Positions 17,600 to 26,217 of a stretch of DNA of 53,064 nucleotides are shown piece by piece. The notes beneath the pieces were generated by a model. That model was given only the letters and a program-made list of their open reading frames with translations, made no database searches and was not told the origin of the DNA. The stretch lies in the NCBI GenBank assembly GCA_947627765.1, contig CANQXA010000010.1:1-53064 (forward strand). Reading direction: 5' to 3'. Positions within the stretch are counted from its first letter, which is position 1. Every line of letters begins with the position of its first letter. The stretch comes from an uncultured Clostridia bacterium. GTDB lineage: Bacteria > Bacillota > Clostridia > Christensenellales > Borkfalkiaceae. The translations under genes were made by a program, and so were the position numbers.

Positions 17600-17685
17600 G
17601 CTGTTTTGAAGTTGGATTTTAAGATTTTTTTCGGAAATCATAAAATTCTTTCGCCTTTCGGAGAATTTCTTCCGTCTTTTGAAAA

Positions 17686-17709
17686 GGGCGCGCCCACCGA
17701 GGGCGCGCC
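17686..17709 (-). terminator. Terminator of the acetyltransferase gene
   Basis: Minus strand: GGCGCGCCC, loop, GGGCGCGCC, then CTTTTC. It lies about 150 bases past the stop at 17858. The intervening 17710-17857 region holds no gene and one AGACATGGT motif copy (17781-17790). Confidence 0.6.
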
Positions 17710-17857
17710 GCTTTATGCCGTGAAAGAAAATATTTGCCCGTCGCCGCCGCCCGATCCCTTCTTTCGGCGCTTCCCCCGCGACCATGTCTGCCATAAAAGA
17801 GCGGGGATCCCTTTGCCTCATGCGGGCGGGAGGAGAATTATATCTTTCCGCGCGGGC

Positions 17858-18424
17858 TCAGTTCTCCCTCTTTGCGGGAAGGGTTTTGATGACTTTTGCG
17901 GGATTGCCCACCGCCACGGAATTATCGGGAATATCGTGTACGACGACCGAACCCGCGCCGATGACGACGTTGCTGCCGATCGTCACCCCGGGGAGGACCT
18001 TCACGCCGCCGCCGAACCACACGCTGCTTCCCACGCGGATGGGCTTTGCGAATTCGAGCTCGGCGTCGCGCGTCTCCGCGTCGAGAGGATGACCCGCCGC
18101 ATAGAAGCCGCACTGCGGCGCGATGAACACGTTGTCGCCGAAGATGATCTTGTTACAGTCGAGAAAGACGCAGTCGTGGTTGACGTAGAAGTTCTCGCCC
18201 GCTTCGGTATTGTAGCCGTAGTCGAACCAGACGTTGCTCTCGACGACGAAATTTTCGCCGCACTTGCCGAGAATGGAGCGCATGAGCTTTCGGCGCTTTT
18301 CCGTTTGGTCGCACGGGGTTTGGTTGTACTCCATGCACTTCTTCTTACAGGCGATCAGATCGGCGCGGAGCTCGTCGTCTACCTTATATAATTCGCCTGA
18401 TAGCGCCTTCTCTTTTTCTGTCAT
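17858..18424 (-). CDS. Maltose/galactoside O-acetyltransferase family
   Basis: This 188-residue left-handed beta-helix acetyltransferase has an N-terminal Mac domain (SGELYKVDDELRADLIACKKKCMEYN). The hexapeptide repeats are in the second half, with catalytic His in FYAAGHPLDAETRD and VWFGGGVKVLPGVTIGSNVVIGAGSVV. It transfers acetyl from acetyl-CoA to sugars such as maltose, glucose or galactosides. The exact sugar cannot be read. It stands alone, with repeats upstream. Confidence 0.9.
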   Translation of the reverse strand: MTEKEKALSGELYKVDDELRADLIACKKKCMEYNQTPCDQTEKRRKLMRSILGKCGENFVVESNVWFDYGYNTEAGENFYVNHDCVFLDCNKIIFGDNVFIAPQCGFYAAGHPLDAETRDAELEFAKPIRVGSSVWFGGGVKVLPGVTIGSNVVIGAGSVVVHDIPDNSVAVGNPAKVIKTLPAKREN

Positions 18425-18439
18425 GCCGCTCTCCTTGTT

Positions 18440-18845
18440 TGATTTGGGGACCGCCCGTCCTTCCCGTTGCCCACCCCCCTACCCCCCTCCATTGGAGGGG
18501 GCTCGTCATTCTGAGGGGGCACCGCCCCCGAAGAATCCCGTTGGTCGATGTCGGACTTCATACTTCGGGATCCTTCGCGTCCGCTCAGGATGACAGAACG
18601 GCGGGGCAGGATGACAATCCCCCCGCGTCATTCTGAGGGAGCAACGCGACCGAAGAATCCCCTTGGTCGATGTCGGACTTCGTACTTCGGGATCCTTCGC
18701 GTCCGCCTACTTCGCCTTCGGCTCGTGCCGACCTTAGTATTACAAATAGAAACTTCGGTCGGGGCAGGATGACAGAAGGGCGGGGCAGGATGACGGCAAC
18801 ACGCAAAGGGATCCGCGTCGTTCCCGTTGCCCCCCGCCTTCCCGC
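18440..18845. repeat. Intergenic repeat mosaic between the acetyltransferase and alaS
   Basis: The region contains CCCCCCTACCCCCCTCCATT and GGAGGGGG, then two copies of GTCATTCTGAGGGNGCAACG with CGAAGAATCCC and TGGTCGATGTCGGACTTC, and several GGCAGGATGAC units. The same modules occur near 4.3, 12.1 and 24.2 kb. No gene or clear terminator is seen. Confidence 0.8.
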
Positions 18846-20657
18846 TTATTCGAGGATGGCTTTGATCCTTCTCACACCCGCGGAAGAGGACTGCTCTTTA
18901 TGGATCTTGAAGTGTCCCAAAACGCCCGTGCGCTCCACATGGGGGCCGCCGCACATCTCCTTGGAGAAGTCGCCGATGGAGTAGGTCTTGACGACGTCGC
19001 CGTACTTGCTGTCGAACACGCCGACAAAGTGCTCCTTCCGCGCCTCTTCGAGGCTCATCTCGCGGTAGACGACGGGGATATCCTCGCGGATCTTCTCGTT
19101 GACGAGATCCTCCACCGCCTTGATCTCCTCGGGGGTCATGGCGCGGTCGAAATTGAAGTCGAACCGCATCCGCTCGTCGGTGATGTTGGAGCCCTTCTGG
19201 TTGCAGTCGGGCGAGAGGACGGTTTTGAGCGCGGCGTTGAGAAGATGGGTCGCGGTGTGATATTTGGTCGCCTGTTCGGAATGGGATTCCAAGCCGCCCT
19301 TCGCCTCGCCCTTGGAGAGCACGCGGCTCTTTTCCTGATGTTCTTTGAACGCGGCGTCGAATCCCTCGCGGTCCACCGTCAGCCCGTTTTCCGCGGCAAG
19401 TTCCTCGGTAAGTTCGAGCGGGAAGCCGTAGGTATCATAGAGACGGAACGCCTGTTTGCCGCCGAGGACGGTCTCGAAGACGTAAGCGGGATCGTTCTTC
19501 TTCATGAATTCGTTCTTGCGCGCGATGCCTTGCAGACATTTCTCGAATTCCTTGATCCCCGCCTGCAAGGTCGCTTCGAAGCGGTCCGCCTCGCGCTTGA
19601 TCTCTTCGAGGATGTAGTCCTCCTTCTCGGCGAGAAGGGGATAGGCTTCCCCGTAGACCTCGCGGATAAAGATCTTTGCGACTTCGAGCATGGCGTCCGA
19701 AGAGACGCCGAGGCGGCGGCACCAGCGGATCGCCCTGCGCATGATACGGCGGAGGATATAGCCCGCGCCCACGTTGGAGGGCAGGATCCCTTTGGGATCG
19801 CCGATGAGCATGACCGTCGTACGCGTATGGTCGGCGATGATGCGCATGGCGCGGGTCGTCTCGCCGCCGTCGTCGTAGCTCTTCCCCGAGAGCTCTTCGA
19901 GCTTTGCGAGCACGCCCGTGAAGAGGTCGGTCTTATAGGCGTCTTTTAGCCCGTTGAGGAAGAGGAGCATCCGATCGAACCCGAAGCCCGTATCCACGTT
20001 TTTGTTCGCAAGCGGCTCGTAGCCCGTCTCCGTTTTACGGTACTGCATATAGACGTCGTTTCCGATCTCGACGTAGTCGTCGGGGAAAACGGGGGATACC
20101 ATGTCCGCGTTGAGGGGATAGAACCACTCGTTGTCGGGGCCGCACGGCGTGCCGACCGTCCCCTCGAGCTCCCACCAATTATCCTCTTTGGGAAGGAAGA
20201 AAATATGGTCGCGGCGGATGCCGAGCGAGACGAGATACTCCGCCGTCTCCTCGTCGCGCGGGACGCTTTGGTTGCCCTCGAAGACGGTGGTGCACAGCTT
20301 GTCCTTGTCGAGCCCGAAGACAGACGTCAAAATTTCCACCGTCCAAGCCGTCTTTTCCTTTTTGAAGTAGTCCCCGATCGACCAATTCCCCATCATCTCG
20401 AAGAAGGTGAAGTGGGAGGGATCGCCCACGGAATCGATGTCTACCGTGCGGATACAGCCCTGCACGTTGCAAAGGCGCTTGCCCATGGGGTGCGGTTTGC
20501 CCAAAAGATAGGGCATGAGGGGCTGCATCCCCGCGACGTTGAACATCACGCCCGTCGAACCGTCGCCGATCAGCGAGACCGCGCCGATATCGACGTGCCC
20601 CTTGCTCTTGTAGAAATCCAGCCAAGCCTTTCTCAATTCTTTTCCTGTGATCTTCAT
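18846..20657 (-). CDS. alaS: Alanyl-tRNA synthetase, compact form
   Basis: This 603-residue class II synthetase charges tRNA-Ala (typical bacterial AlaRS is ~870). Class II motif 2 region: FTFFEMMGNWSIGDYFKKE; NVGAGYILRRIMRRA follows. The editing site has HTATHLL and SKEMCGGPHVERTG, and the protein ends right after SSSAGVRRIKAILE. The C-Ala (DHHA1) domain is absent. The usual ~90-residue barrel segment between the catalytic part and HTATHLL is also missing: only ~25 residues join them. This architecture resembles the short AlaRS seen in candidate-phyla bacteria. It is the third gene of a cysE-cysS-alaS cluster. Confidence 0.93.
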   Translation of the reverse strand: MKITGKELRKAWLDFYKSKGHVDIGAVSLIGDGSTGVMFNVAGMQPLMPYLLGKPHPMGKRLCNVQGCIRTVDIDSVGDPSHFTFFEMMGNWSIGDYFKKEKTAWTVEILTSVFGLDKDKLCTTVFEGNQSVPRDEETAEYLVSLGIRRDHIFFLPKEDNWWELEGTVGTPCGPDNEWFYPLNADMVSPVFPDDYVEIGNDVYMQYRKTETGYEPLANKNVDTGFGFDRMLLFLNGLKDAYKTDLFTGVLAKLEELSGKSYDDGGETTRAMRIIADHTRTTVMLIGDPKGILPSNVGAGYILRRIMRRAIRWCRRLGVSSDAMLEVAKIFIREVYGEAYPLLAEKEDYILEEIKREADRFEATLQAGIKEFEKCLQGIARKNEFMKKNDPAYVFETVLGGKQAFRLYDTYGFPLELTEELAAENGLTVDREGFDAAFKEHQEKSRVLSKGEAKGGLESHSEQATKYHTATHLLNAALKTVLSPDCNQKGSNITDERMRFDFNFDRAMTPEEIKAVEDLVNEKIREDIPVVYREMSLEEARKEHFVGVFDSKYGDVVKTYSIGDFSKEMCGGPHVERTGVLGHFKIHKEQSSSAGVRRIKAILE

Positions 20658-20690
20658 AGCGATATATCCTCGAAAATTTTCTGCGGCCGC

Positions 20691-22076
20691 TCAGAGCTTT
20701 GCGAGCGTGTAGCCGTCCTTTGCGTCTTTTACGGCGTATCCCATCTCTTTGAGCTTCTCGCGGAGCTCGTCGGACTTCGCCCAATTCTTTTCGCGGCGGG
20801 CGGCAAAGCGCTCTTCGGCGACTTCCTTCACCTCCGCGGGGATCTCCTCCGCCCTGTCGTACTCGGCGAGGTACTTTTTGGGGTCGCGGCAAAACAGCCC
20901 CAAAAGGGAATAGGTCGCCTTGATCTGGTTGGTGTACCTGCGCGCCGCGGGATCGGACGCGGCGAGAAGACGGGCGACCTCTTTGAAGTACCCGAAGAGG
21001 TCGGCGACGGCGACGGAGGTATTGAAGTCATCCTCGAGCGCGGCGTCGAACGCGGCGTCGATCTCGGGCATGGTACCCTCCTCCGCGGGGAAAGCCGTCT
21101 CCGCGCGGTCGATGAGCGTATAGAAACGGACGAGGTGCGCCTCGGCGTCCGAAAAGAGATGATTGGTGATGTTGACGTCGCCGCGGTAATTTGCGGAAAG
21201 CAGGGCGAGCTTCATCGCCTCTTCGGAATAGCGGTCGAGCACGTCGGAAAGAAGCAGAACGTTGCCGAGCGATTTGGACATCTTCTGCCCGTTGACCTTG
21301 ATGAGCCCGTTGTGGACCCAATAGTTGGCGAAGGGCTTACCCGTGAGCGATTCGGTCTGCGCGATCTCGTTTTCATGGTGGGGGAAGATGAGATCCCTTC
21401 CGCCGCCGTGGATATCGATCCTGTCCCCGAAGGCGGCGCGGTTCATCGCCGAGCATTCGATGTGCCAGCCCGGTCTTCCCTTGCCCCAAGGGGAATCCCA
21501 GCTGATCTCGCCCGGCTTCGCGGCTTTCCAGAGGGCGAAATCGTAGGGATTTTTCTTGCTTTCGTCGTTGTCTACGCGCACGCCGTCGAGCATATCCTCC
21601 TTACTGCGCCCCGAGAGCTTGCCGTAGGCGGGGAAGGTATCGACGTCGAAATACACGTCTCCGTTGCCCCCCTCGTAGGCATGGCCGCTCGCGATGAGCC
21701 CTTCGATGAAGGAGATGATGTCGCCCATGTGCTCGGTCGCTTTGAGAAGGACGGTGGGCTCGTCGATGCCCGCGCGCTCCATTTCGCCGTCGATCCGCCC
21801 GATCATCATGCGGGCGTATTCGTCGGCGGGGATGCCCGTCTCGCGGGATTTCGCGATGATCTTGTCGTCTACGTCGGTATAATTGCGCGCGTACGTCACC
21901 GCATAGCCTTTCTTTTCGAGGAACTTGCGGAATACGTCGTAGACGAGCGCCTGATAAGCGTGTCCGATGTGCGCGTCGCCCGAGACGGTGATGCCGCAGG
22001 CGTACATTTTGACTTTCCCCTCCTCGAGGGGACGGAATTCTTCCTTTCTTCGCGTGAGAGAATTATAGATCTTCAT
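20691..22076 (-). CDS. cysS: Cysteinyl-tRNA synthetase
   Basis: This 461-residue class I synthetase has the HIGH-type signature [15 protein letters not shown] and KMSKSLGN. The zinc site uses Cys in YACGITV, Cys in HIECSAMN and His/Glu in [10 protein letters not shown]. The reaction is ATP-dependent charging of tRNA-Cys. Its start overlaps the cysE stop by 14 bases, implying translational coupling, and alaS follows 33 bases later. A GGGCATGGTA variant is inside (21066-21075). Confidence 0.96.
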   Translation of the reverse strand: MKIYNSLTRRKEEFRPLEEGKVKMYACGITVSGDAHIGHAYQALVYDVFRKFLEKKGYAVTYARNYTDVDDKIIAKSRETGIPADEYARMMIGRIDGEMERAGIDEPTVLLKATEHMGDIISFIEGLIASGHAYEGGNGDVYFDVDTFPAYGKLSGRSKEDMLDGVRVDNDESKKNPYDFALWKAAKPGEISWDSPWGKGRPGWHIECSAMNRAAFGDRIDIHGGGRDLIFPHHENEIAQTESLTGKPFANYWVHNGLIKVNGQKMSKSLGNVLLLSDVLDRYSEEAMKLALLSANYRGDVNITNHLFSDAEAHLVRFYTLIDRAETAFPAEEGTMPEIDAAFDAALEDDFNTSVAVADLFGYFKEVARLLAASDPAARRYTNQIKATYSLLGLFCRDPKKYLAEYDRAEEIPAEVKEVAEERFAARREKNWAKSDELREKLKEMGYAVKDAKDGYTLAKL

Positions 22077-22716
22077 GGTTTTCCTTTTTCAGACGCTCGA
22101 GCTCCTCCTCGAGATCGTAGAGCCGTTCGCGCAACGCGCAGACTTCTTGCAGAATGGGATCCTCCTTTTCGGGCAGAAGATCCTGCGCGCGTTCGCCGTT
22201 GATCCTGACCACCCGCCCCGGTACGCCCACGACCGTCGCATAGGGGGGGACTTCTTTGAGGACGACCGCGCCCGCGCCGATGCGCGCGCCTTCGCCCACG
22301 GTAAACCCGCCGAGGACCTTCGCGCCGCACGAGATGACGGCGTTGCGCTTGATCGTCGGGTGCCGCTTTTCCTTTTCCTTGCCCGTGCCGCCGAGCGTCA
22401 CGCCTTGATAGATGACGACGCCCTCCTCCACTTCCGCGGTCTCGCCGATGACGACGCCCGTGCCGTGATCGATAAAGACGCCGGGCGCGATCTTTGCCGC
22501 GGGATGGATCTCGATCCCCGTGCGGAATGCCGCCCAGCGGGACATCATGCGCGCGATCGTCTTGAAATGCAGTTTGCGGTAGAAGAACGCGGCGCGGCGG
22601 TGCCAGATAAGGGCGCGGATCCCGCCGTAGGTCAAATAGATCTCAAACTTACTGCGTGCCGCGGGGTCGTTGCGCTTGGCGGCGTTCAGATCGGCGTTCA
22701 GCTTGCGGAAAAACAT
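22063..22716 (-). CDS. cysE: Serine O-acetyltransferase
   Basis: This 217-residue protein has the left-handed beta-helix core GIEIHPAAKIAPGVFIDHGTG and VVIGETAEVEEGVVIYQGVTLGG, with His of IDHGTG as catalytic base. It makes O-acetylserine from serine and acetyl-CoA, the first step to cysteine. The start is set by AAGGAGGTCAACGAG-ATG. An in-frame codon 30 residues upstream is not supported because it would overlap the promoter. The C-terminus has a coiled Leu/Glu helix. Coupling with cysS links cysteine synthesis with tRNA-Cys charging. Confidence 0.93.
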   Translation of the reverse strand: MFFRKLNADLNAAKRNDPAARSKFEIYLTYGGIRALIWHRRAAFFYRKLHFKTIARMMSRWAAFRTGIEIHPAAKIAPGVFIDHGTGVVIGETAEVEEGVVIYQGVTLGGTGKEKEKRHPTIKRNAVISCGAKVLGGFTVGEGARIGAGAVVLKEVPPYATVVGVPGRVVRINGERAQDLLPEKEDPILQEVCALRERLYDLEEELERLKKENHEDL

Positions 22717-22769
22717 CTCGTTGACCTCCTTCTCTATCGTATTCGCGCGCACCTTAGAAGGGAGACGCC

Positions 22770-22806
22770 TGTGGATAATTGTACCATTCTCCCGCGCAAA
22801 ACGCAA
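22770..22806 (-). promoter_or_regulatory. cysE-cysS-alaS promoter with a perfect DnaA box
   Basis: Minus strand: TTGCGT (22801-22806), 17-bp spacer, TACAAT (22778-22783), followed immediately by TTATCCACA (22770-22778), a perfect DnaA-box match at the predicted transcription start. There is no room for a long T-box leader. Confidence 0.65.
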
Positions 22807-22828
22807 CTGTTTTGTATCGCCGCACGAA

Positions 22829-22856
22829 AAAATCCGACGCCGAAACGTCGGATCCT
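22829..22856 (-). terminator. Terminator after the zinc-ribbon membrane gene
   Basis: Minus strand: ATCCGACG, loop, CGTCGGAT followed by TTTTTTC. Confidence 0.85.
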
Positions 22857-22878
22857 TTCAAATTTTCTTTCTTGCCGA

Positions 22879-24009
22879 TTACTTGTCGAAGAGTTTCTTC
22901 GAGACCATCGAAAGCACGAAACCGACCAACGCAAACACAGCGATGACGATGGAGGGTACCAAGTCGGCTTTGCTGGCATAGAGGATGGTCGCGGCAACGA
23001 GCACGGCGCCGAAAATGAACGCGGTGACCAAGAGGCCGAGGCCGAACTTCGCGGGCTTGCCGTCCACCTGATTGAGCGCGGAGGACATCATCTTCTTGAT
23101 GAGGGAAACGCCGAGAAGGATGAGCGCGAAGGAAGCGATCCAGCCGAGGGCGGGATAGATGATCATCGTGACCTTGATGCCGCCGCCCATCATCACGTTG
23201 TTGATGAACAGAGCGAAGAAGTTGGTTGCGCCTTCGCCGACGGACATAATGGCGCCGGAGGCAAGCCCTGCGATGATCGCGCCGACCGCAAGCACGACGA
23301 GCGTGAAGACGAGTTTCAGAAGTTTCTTGAGCCCGAGGTTCGCCTTGAGGTTCGCGATCAGGTGCAACACGATGTTGGCGCCGATGAGGATCGCGCAGAG
23401 GCAGAATGCCGCAAGGGAGACGGAGTTCAAGCCAATGGTCGCCATGCCGGAGTTCGATGCGTTAAAGGAGAGGATCAAGAGCTCGATGGTGGCAAAAATG
23501 CCGTACATCTTGATCGCAGTCTTGTTGACGCCGTCGTAGTTCCCGGTCTTGATCCCCTTGAAGAACTTGATGATCCCGATGATCAGGAATACAACGAGAA
23601 CAACGAGCCCGACAAGCGTCAAAATCGCGGAGAACAGAAGCCCGAGGACGGACGAAATGCCTGCTTTCCCGGCTTTGAGACCTTCAATGATCACCTTCCA
23701 AATACCGTTTGCGCTGAAGAAATCGGTCGTGATGAAATAGTTCGCTTCCACCCCCATTGCCTTCGCCGCAGGGCCGCTGCCGAAGAAAAGCCCGACAAGG
23801 AGCACCATAGCAAGGACGGACGCGATGCCGCCGATCAAATAGAGGATCTTTTGAAGACCGGTGGGCGCGGGCTGAGCGGCGGTTTGCTCGGGTTGCGCGG
23901 GAGCGGACTGCTGGGGAGCAGGGGCGGCTTCCTCGACGATTTTCGCACCGCATTTGGAGCAGAATTGCGAACCGTCGGGATTCCATGTGTTGCAGTGGTT
24001 ACAATACAT
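22879..24009 (-). CDS. Zinc-ribbon polytopic membrane protein
   Basis: This 376-residue protein starts with a zinc ribbon (MYCNHCNTWNPDGSQFCSKCG), then an Ala/Pro/Gln linker (~residues 28-50), then about eight hydrophobic segments. Examples are LIGGIASVLAMVLLVGLFFG, ILTLVGLVVLVVFLIIGI and FGLGLLVTAFIFGAVLVAA. Lys-rich short loops suggest a cytoplasmic N-terminus. The function is unknown. Its promoter is nearly the same as that of the membrane protein at 27536 (C8 spacer run plus palindrome), so the two are probably co-regulated. TAAGGAGAGTTCTT precedes ATG. Confidence 0.82.
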   Translation of the reverse strand: MYCNHCNTWNPDGSQFCSKCGAKIVEEAAPAPQQSAPAQPEQTAAQPAPTGLQKILYLIGGIASVLAMVLLVGLFFGSGPAAKAMGVEANYFITTDFFSANGIWKVIIEGLKAGKAGISSVLGLLFSAILTLVGLVVLVVFLIIGIIKFFKGIKTGNYDGVNKTAIKMYGIFATIELLILSFNASNSGMATIGLNSVSLAAFCLCAILIGANIVLHLIANLKANLGLKKLLKLVFTLVVLAVGAIIAGLASGAIMSVGEGATNFFALFINNVMMGGGIKVTMIIYPALGWIASFALILLGVSLIKKMMSSALNQVDGKPAKFGLGLLVTAFIFGAVLVAATILYASKADLVPSIVIAVFALVGFVLSMVSKKLFDK

Positions 24010-24057
24010 AAGAACTCTCCTTAAAGATTTTTTTCACGCGTCCTTGTGATAGGAGTG

Positions 24058-24071
24058 TGATAAGATTATCA
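24058..24071. promoter_or_regulatory. 14-bp palindromic operator-like site
   Basis: TGATAAGATTATCA lies 2 bases downstream of the -10 box in transcription sense, where a repressor would block initiation. Related sites are at 28605-28618 and 31092-31105. Confidence 0.55.
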
Positions 24072-24073
24072 CA

Positions 24074-24102
24074 ATTATAACGCGCCCCCCCCATGTTGTC
24101 AA
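24074..24102 (-). promoter_or_regulatory. Promoter with homopolymer spacer (C8/G8)
   Basis: Minus strand: TTGACA (24097-24102), 17-bp spacer that contains G8 (24085-24092), TATAAT (24074-24079). Slippage in the G run would change the spacer away from the optimum 17. Confidence 0.85.
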
Positions 24103-24169
24103 GCGGTATTCGGATTTTATTTTTGCTATTTTTAACAAAAACCGACCGATTTTTCAAAATCCCCGCCCC

Positions 24170-24510
24170 TTCTCGTCATCCTGCCCCGTCGTCATCCTGC
24201 CCTCCGCCGTCATCCTGAGGCGAAGCCGAAGGATCCCGAAGTACGAAGTCCGCTATCGGCCAGCGGGATTCTTCGGTCGCTCCGCTCCCTCAGAATGACA
24301 GGGGGGTGTCGTGCCTGTCTGCCGCCCCACCCCGTTGCGGCGGCAGGGACCGCCGCAACCCCGTCGGCGGTGCCACGCCTCCTGTCGCGGCGCCATTCAC
24401 AGCCCACAGGGCTGTTGAATGAGAACTGCGCCGCTCCACCCCCACGGAGGGGGTACAAACAACCGCCCCCTCCATTGGAGGGGGGTAGGGGGGTGGGCAG
24501 TCCCTCCAAA
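24170..24510. repeat. Intergenic repeat mosaic
   Basis: Three GTCATCCTG units are followed by a GGATCCCGAAGTACGAAGTC module, CAGCGGGATTCTTCGGTCGC with CCCTCAGAATGAC, CCCCACGGAGGGGGTACA, and CCCCCTCCATTGGAGGGGGG. It combines all families seen at 4.3, 12.0, 18.5 and 31.2 kb. No gene is present. Confidence 0.8.
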
Positions 24511-24527
24511 ATTCGTGCAAAAAGAAA

Positions 24528-24551
24528 CCCCCTCGAGGAAAACGAGGGGGG
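24528..24551 (-). terminator. Terminator of the HTH-like gene
   Basis: Minus strand: CCCCCTCG, loop, CGAGGGGG, then TTTCTTTTTG. Confidence 0.8.
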
Positions 24552-24567
24552 TATGTCTGCGATTGCC

Positions 24568-25188
24568 TTACCGCTTTATGGGTAGATTGGTGATCTTATA
24601 CTCGCTGAGACACTCGTCCCGCATGGCGGGATTGGTCACCTTTTGGATGATGAGATACTCCATCACCACGTCGCGGACGTTGGCATGGTCGATCTCAAAA
24701 CCGCACACGGCGAGCAGATTCAAGACGTCCTGCTGCTGCATCCCCGTCACGATGGCGAGGGCGAGCACGGTATTCTTTTCGGGATACAGCGATCCCTTCA
24801 CGATCTTGTTCCAAAACCGCGGTTCGATGGCGAGTTTTTCCCCCGCAGACTCCGCCGTCTCCCCGCAACGCGCAAGAGCCGCGGGCAGAAGTTTGGCGAA
24901 CGTGTGCTTGGCAAAACGGTCGCGGATGCGGTCCTTCCACGAAGGGAAGGTGAAGGAGAAGGTGAAATTGGTATCCGCCAAGCCCTCTTTGAAGCGGGCG
25001 AGGAGCTCCTCGGGGTCGCGCTGATAACAAAGGCGCATACAGGAAGCGTCCCTGCGGGCGATGTTTCCGTCCTTTGCGACATAGAGGACCTCGGGCATGG
25101 TATAGCCCTCGATGGCGCTCAAGGCGACATAATCGGAATAGCGTGCGCAAAAATGCTCGTCGAGCGCGCGCAGATAATTTGCTTTCAT
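24568..25188 (-). CDS. Hypothetical protein with C-terminal HTH-like domain
   Basis: This 206-residue protein has an N-terminal unknown part (~1-110). The C-terminal half (GEKLAIEPRFWNKIVKGSLYPEKN... VTGMQQQDVLNLLAVCGFEI) resembles the XRE-like helical domain found in many Clostridial proteins of unknown role. The ATG lies 6 bases from a perfect TATAAT, and no Shine-Dalgarno sequence exists, so the mRNA is predicted to be leaderless. It could be a regulator, but DNA binding is not shown. Confidence 0.75.
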   Translation of the reverse strand: MKANYLRALDEHFCARYSDYVALSAIEGYTMPEVLYVAKDGNIARRDASCMRLCYQRDPEELLARFKEGLADTNFTFSFTFPSWKDRIRDRFAKHTFAKLLPAALARCGETAESAGEKLAIEPRFWNKIVKGSLYPEKNTVLALAIVTGMQQQDVLNLLAVCGFEIDHANVRDVVMEYLIIQKVTNPAMRDECLSEYKITNLPIKR

Positions 25189-25194
25189 AGCCGA

Positions 25195-25223
25195 ATTATA
25201 CCATGCCGTACGGGAAATTGCAA
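25195..25223 (-). promoter_or_regulatory. Promoter giving a leaderless transcript
   Basis: Minus strand: TTGCAA (25218-25223), 17-bp spacer, TATAAT (25195-25200), then six bases (TCGGCT) and ATG. The predicted +1 coincides with the start codon. Confidence 0.8.
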
Positions 25224-25257
25224 GCGTTTTCCCGTCTCCCCCTCTCGCGGAAGGGGC

Positions 25258-25959
25258 TCAATCGCTGTATCCCGCGGGCTCTCTGCCGGAGAGACAGGTC
25301 TCGATGAAGAGGAAGAGAACGCCGAGGACCGTGCAGGACGAGAGCAGGAAGGAAAATCCGCCGATGCCGACGCACTGCGCCACCAAACAGCCCACTTCCA
25401 TCAAAAAGCCGAGCACCGACCATGCGACCCGTCCGCCGCGGTAGCGGTATGCCTGAATGGAGCCGATCAGCGCGAACAGCGCGCCGCCGATGCCGAGGGC
25501 GATGAAGAGCCCGAGGTAGAGCTTGGTCTTCCAAGGCGCCGCGCCGCCCAATGCCGAAACGTCTCTCGCGAGATTGGAAAGGAAGATCGAAAGGAAGGCG
25601 CCGACGATGGCGAGGAGGATGCCGAAGATGCCGAGCACGAGCGCCGCCGTGTTGTGCCCGAGCGGTACGGAACGGCGTTCGCGTTCGGATTCGGATTCGG
25701 GTTCGCGTACGCGTTCACGGTAGTACACTGTACGCGTCTCGGGATGGTATGCCGCCGTGCGGTAGGCATCGGCGTTGGGTCCGCCCGTAAACGAGAGTCC
25801 GCACCAATAGCAGAACCGTGCGAGCGCGGGGTTTTCCGTTCCGCAGCGTCCGCAGTACTTGTTGGTCCTCGGCGGCTGGACGGACGTAAGAGGCGAACCG
25901 CAGACGGAGCAATACGCCGTCCCGTCGGGGTTGTAGGCGTTGCAGATTTGACAATACAT
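25258..25959 (-). CDS. Double zinc-ribbon membrane protein
   Basis: This 233-residue protein has two zinc ribbons (CQICNAYNPDGTAYCSVCG and CGRCGTENPALARFCYWCG). A Glu/Arg-rich linker (RERVREPESESERERR) follows, then four membrane segments (e.g. AALVLGIFGILLAIVGAFLSIFL, LFIALGIGGALFALIG). GGAGGAAGCGACTT precedes the ATG. Its N-terminus is similar to 22879 (MYC-xx-C-N-x-x-NPDG). The promoter has no homopolymer or palindrome. The function is unknown. Confidence 0.82.
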   Translation of the reverse strand: MYCQICNAYNPDGTAYCSVCGSPLTSVQPPRTNKYCGRCGTENPALARFCYWCGLSFTGGPNADAYRTAAYHPETRTVYYRERVREPESESERERRSVPLGHNTAALVLGIFGILLAIVGAFLSIFLSNLARDVSALGGAAPWKTKLYLGLFIALGIGGALFALIGSIQAYRYRGGRVAWSVLGFLMEVGCLVAQCVGIGGFSFLLSSCTVLGVLFLFIETCLSGREPAGYSD

Positions 25960-25987
25960 AAGTCGCTTCCTCCGTGGGATTTTCTCC

Positions 25988-26017
25988 ATTATACAATGCG
26001 CTCCCGCCCTTTGTCAA
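25988..26017 (-). promoter_or_regulatory. Promoter of the double zinc-ribbon gene
   Basis: Minus strand: TTGACA (26012-26017), 18-bp spacer, TATAAT (25988-25993). Confidence 0.8.
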
Positions 26018-26217
26018 TGGGAATCGGCAAACTTCCCCCGTTTTCGGCACATTACGCCCCGATGGCGCGGCGTTCGGGATCTTCCTCCAAAAATGCGCGG
26101 CGTTCGGGACGTCTGCGGAACCTAACCCAAATGAATTAAAACGCCAACTTTGCAGGGTTATGGGTTTAACTCATTTCCGTTATACAATAAACTCCACCGA
26201 ACTGACAGGAGAACGAA

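Noticed and set aside
17561-17821. An 86-residue minus-strand ORF between rplM and the acetyltransferase
   Set aside because: It runs through a terminator hairpin and the rplM promoter and has no ribosome site; basic low-complexity product.
24058-24071. Fur or Rex operator
   Set aside because: The palindrome is 6-2-6; Fur boxes are 7-1-7 and Rex sites need TTGTGA-N6-TCACAA, here the gap is 8.
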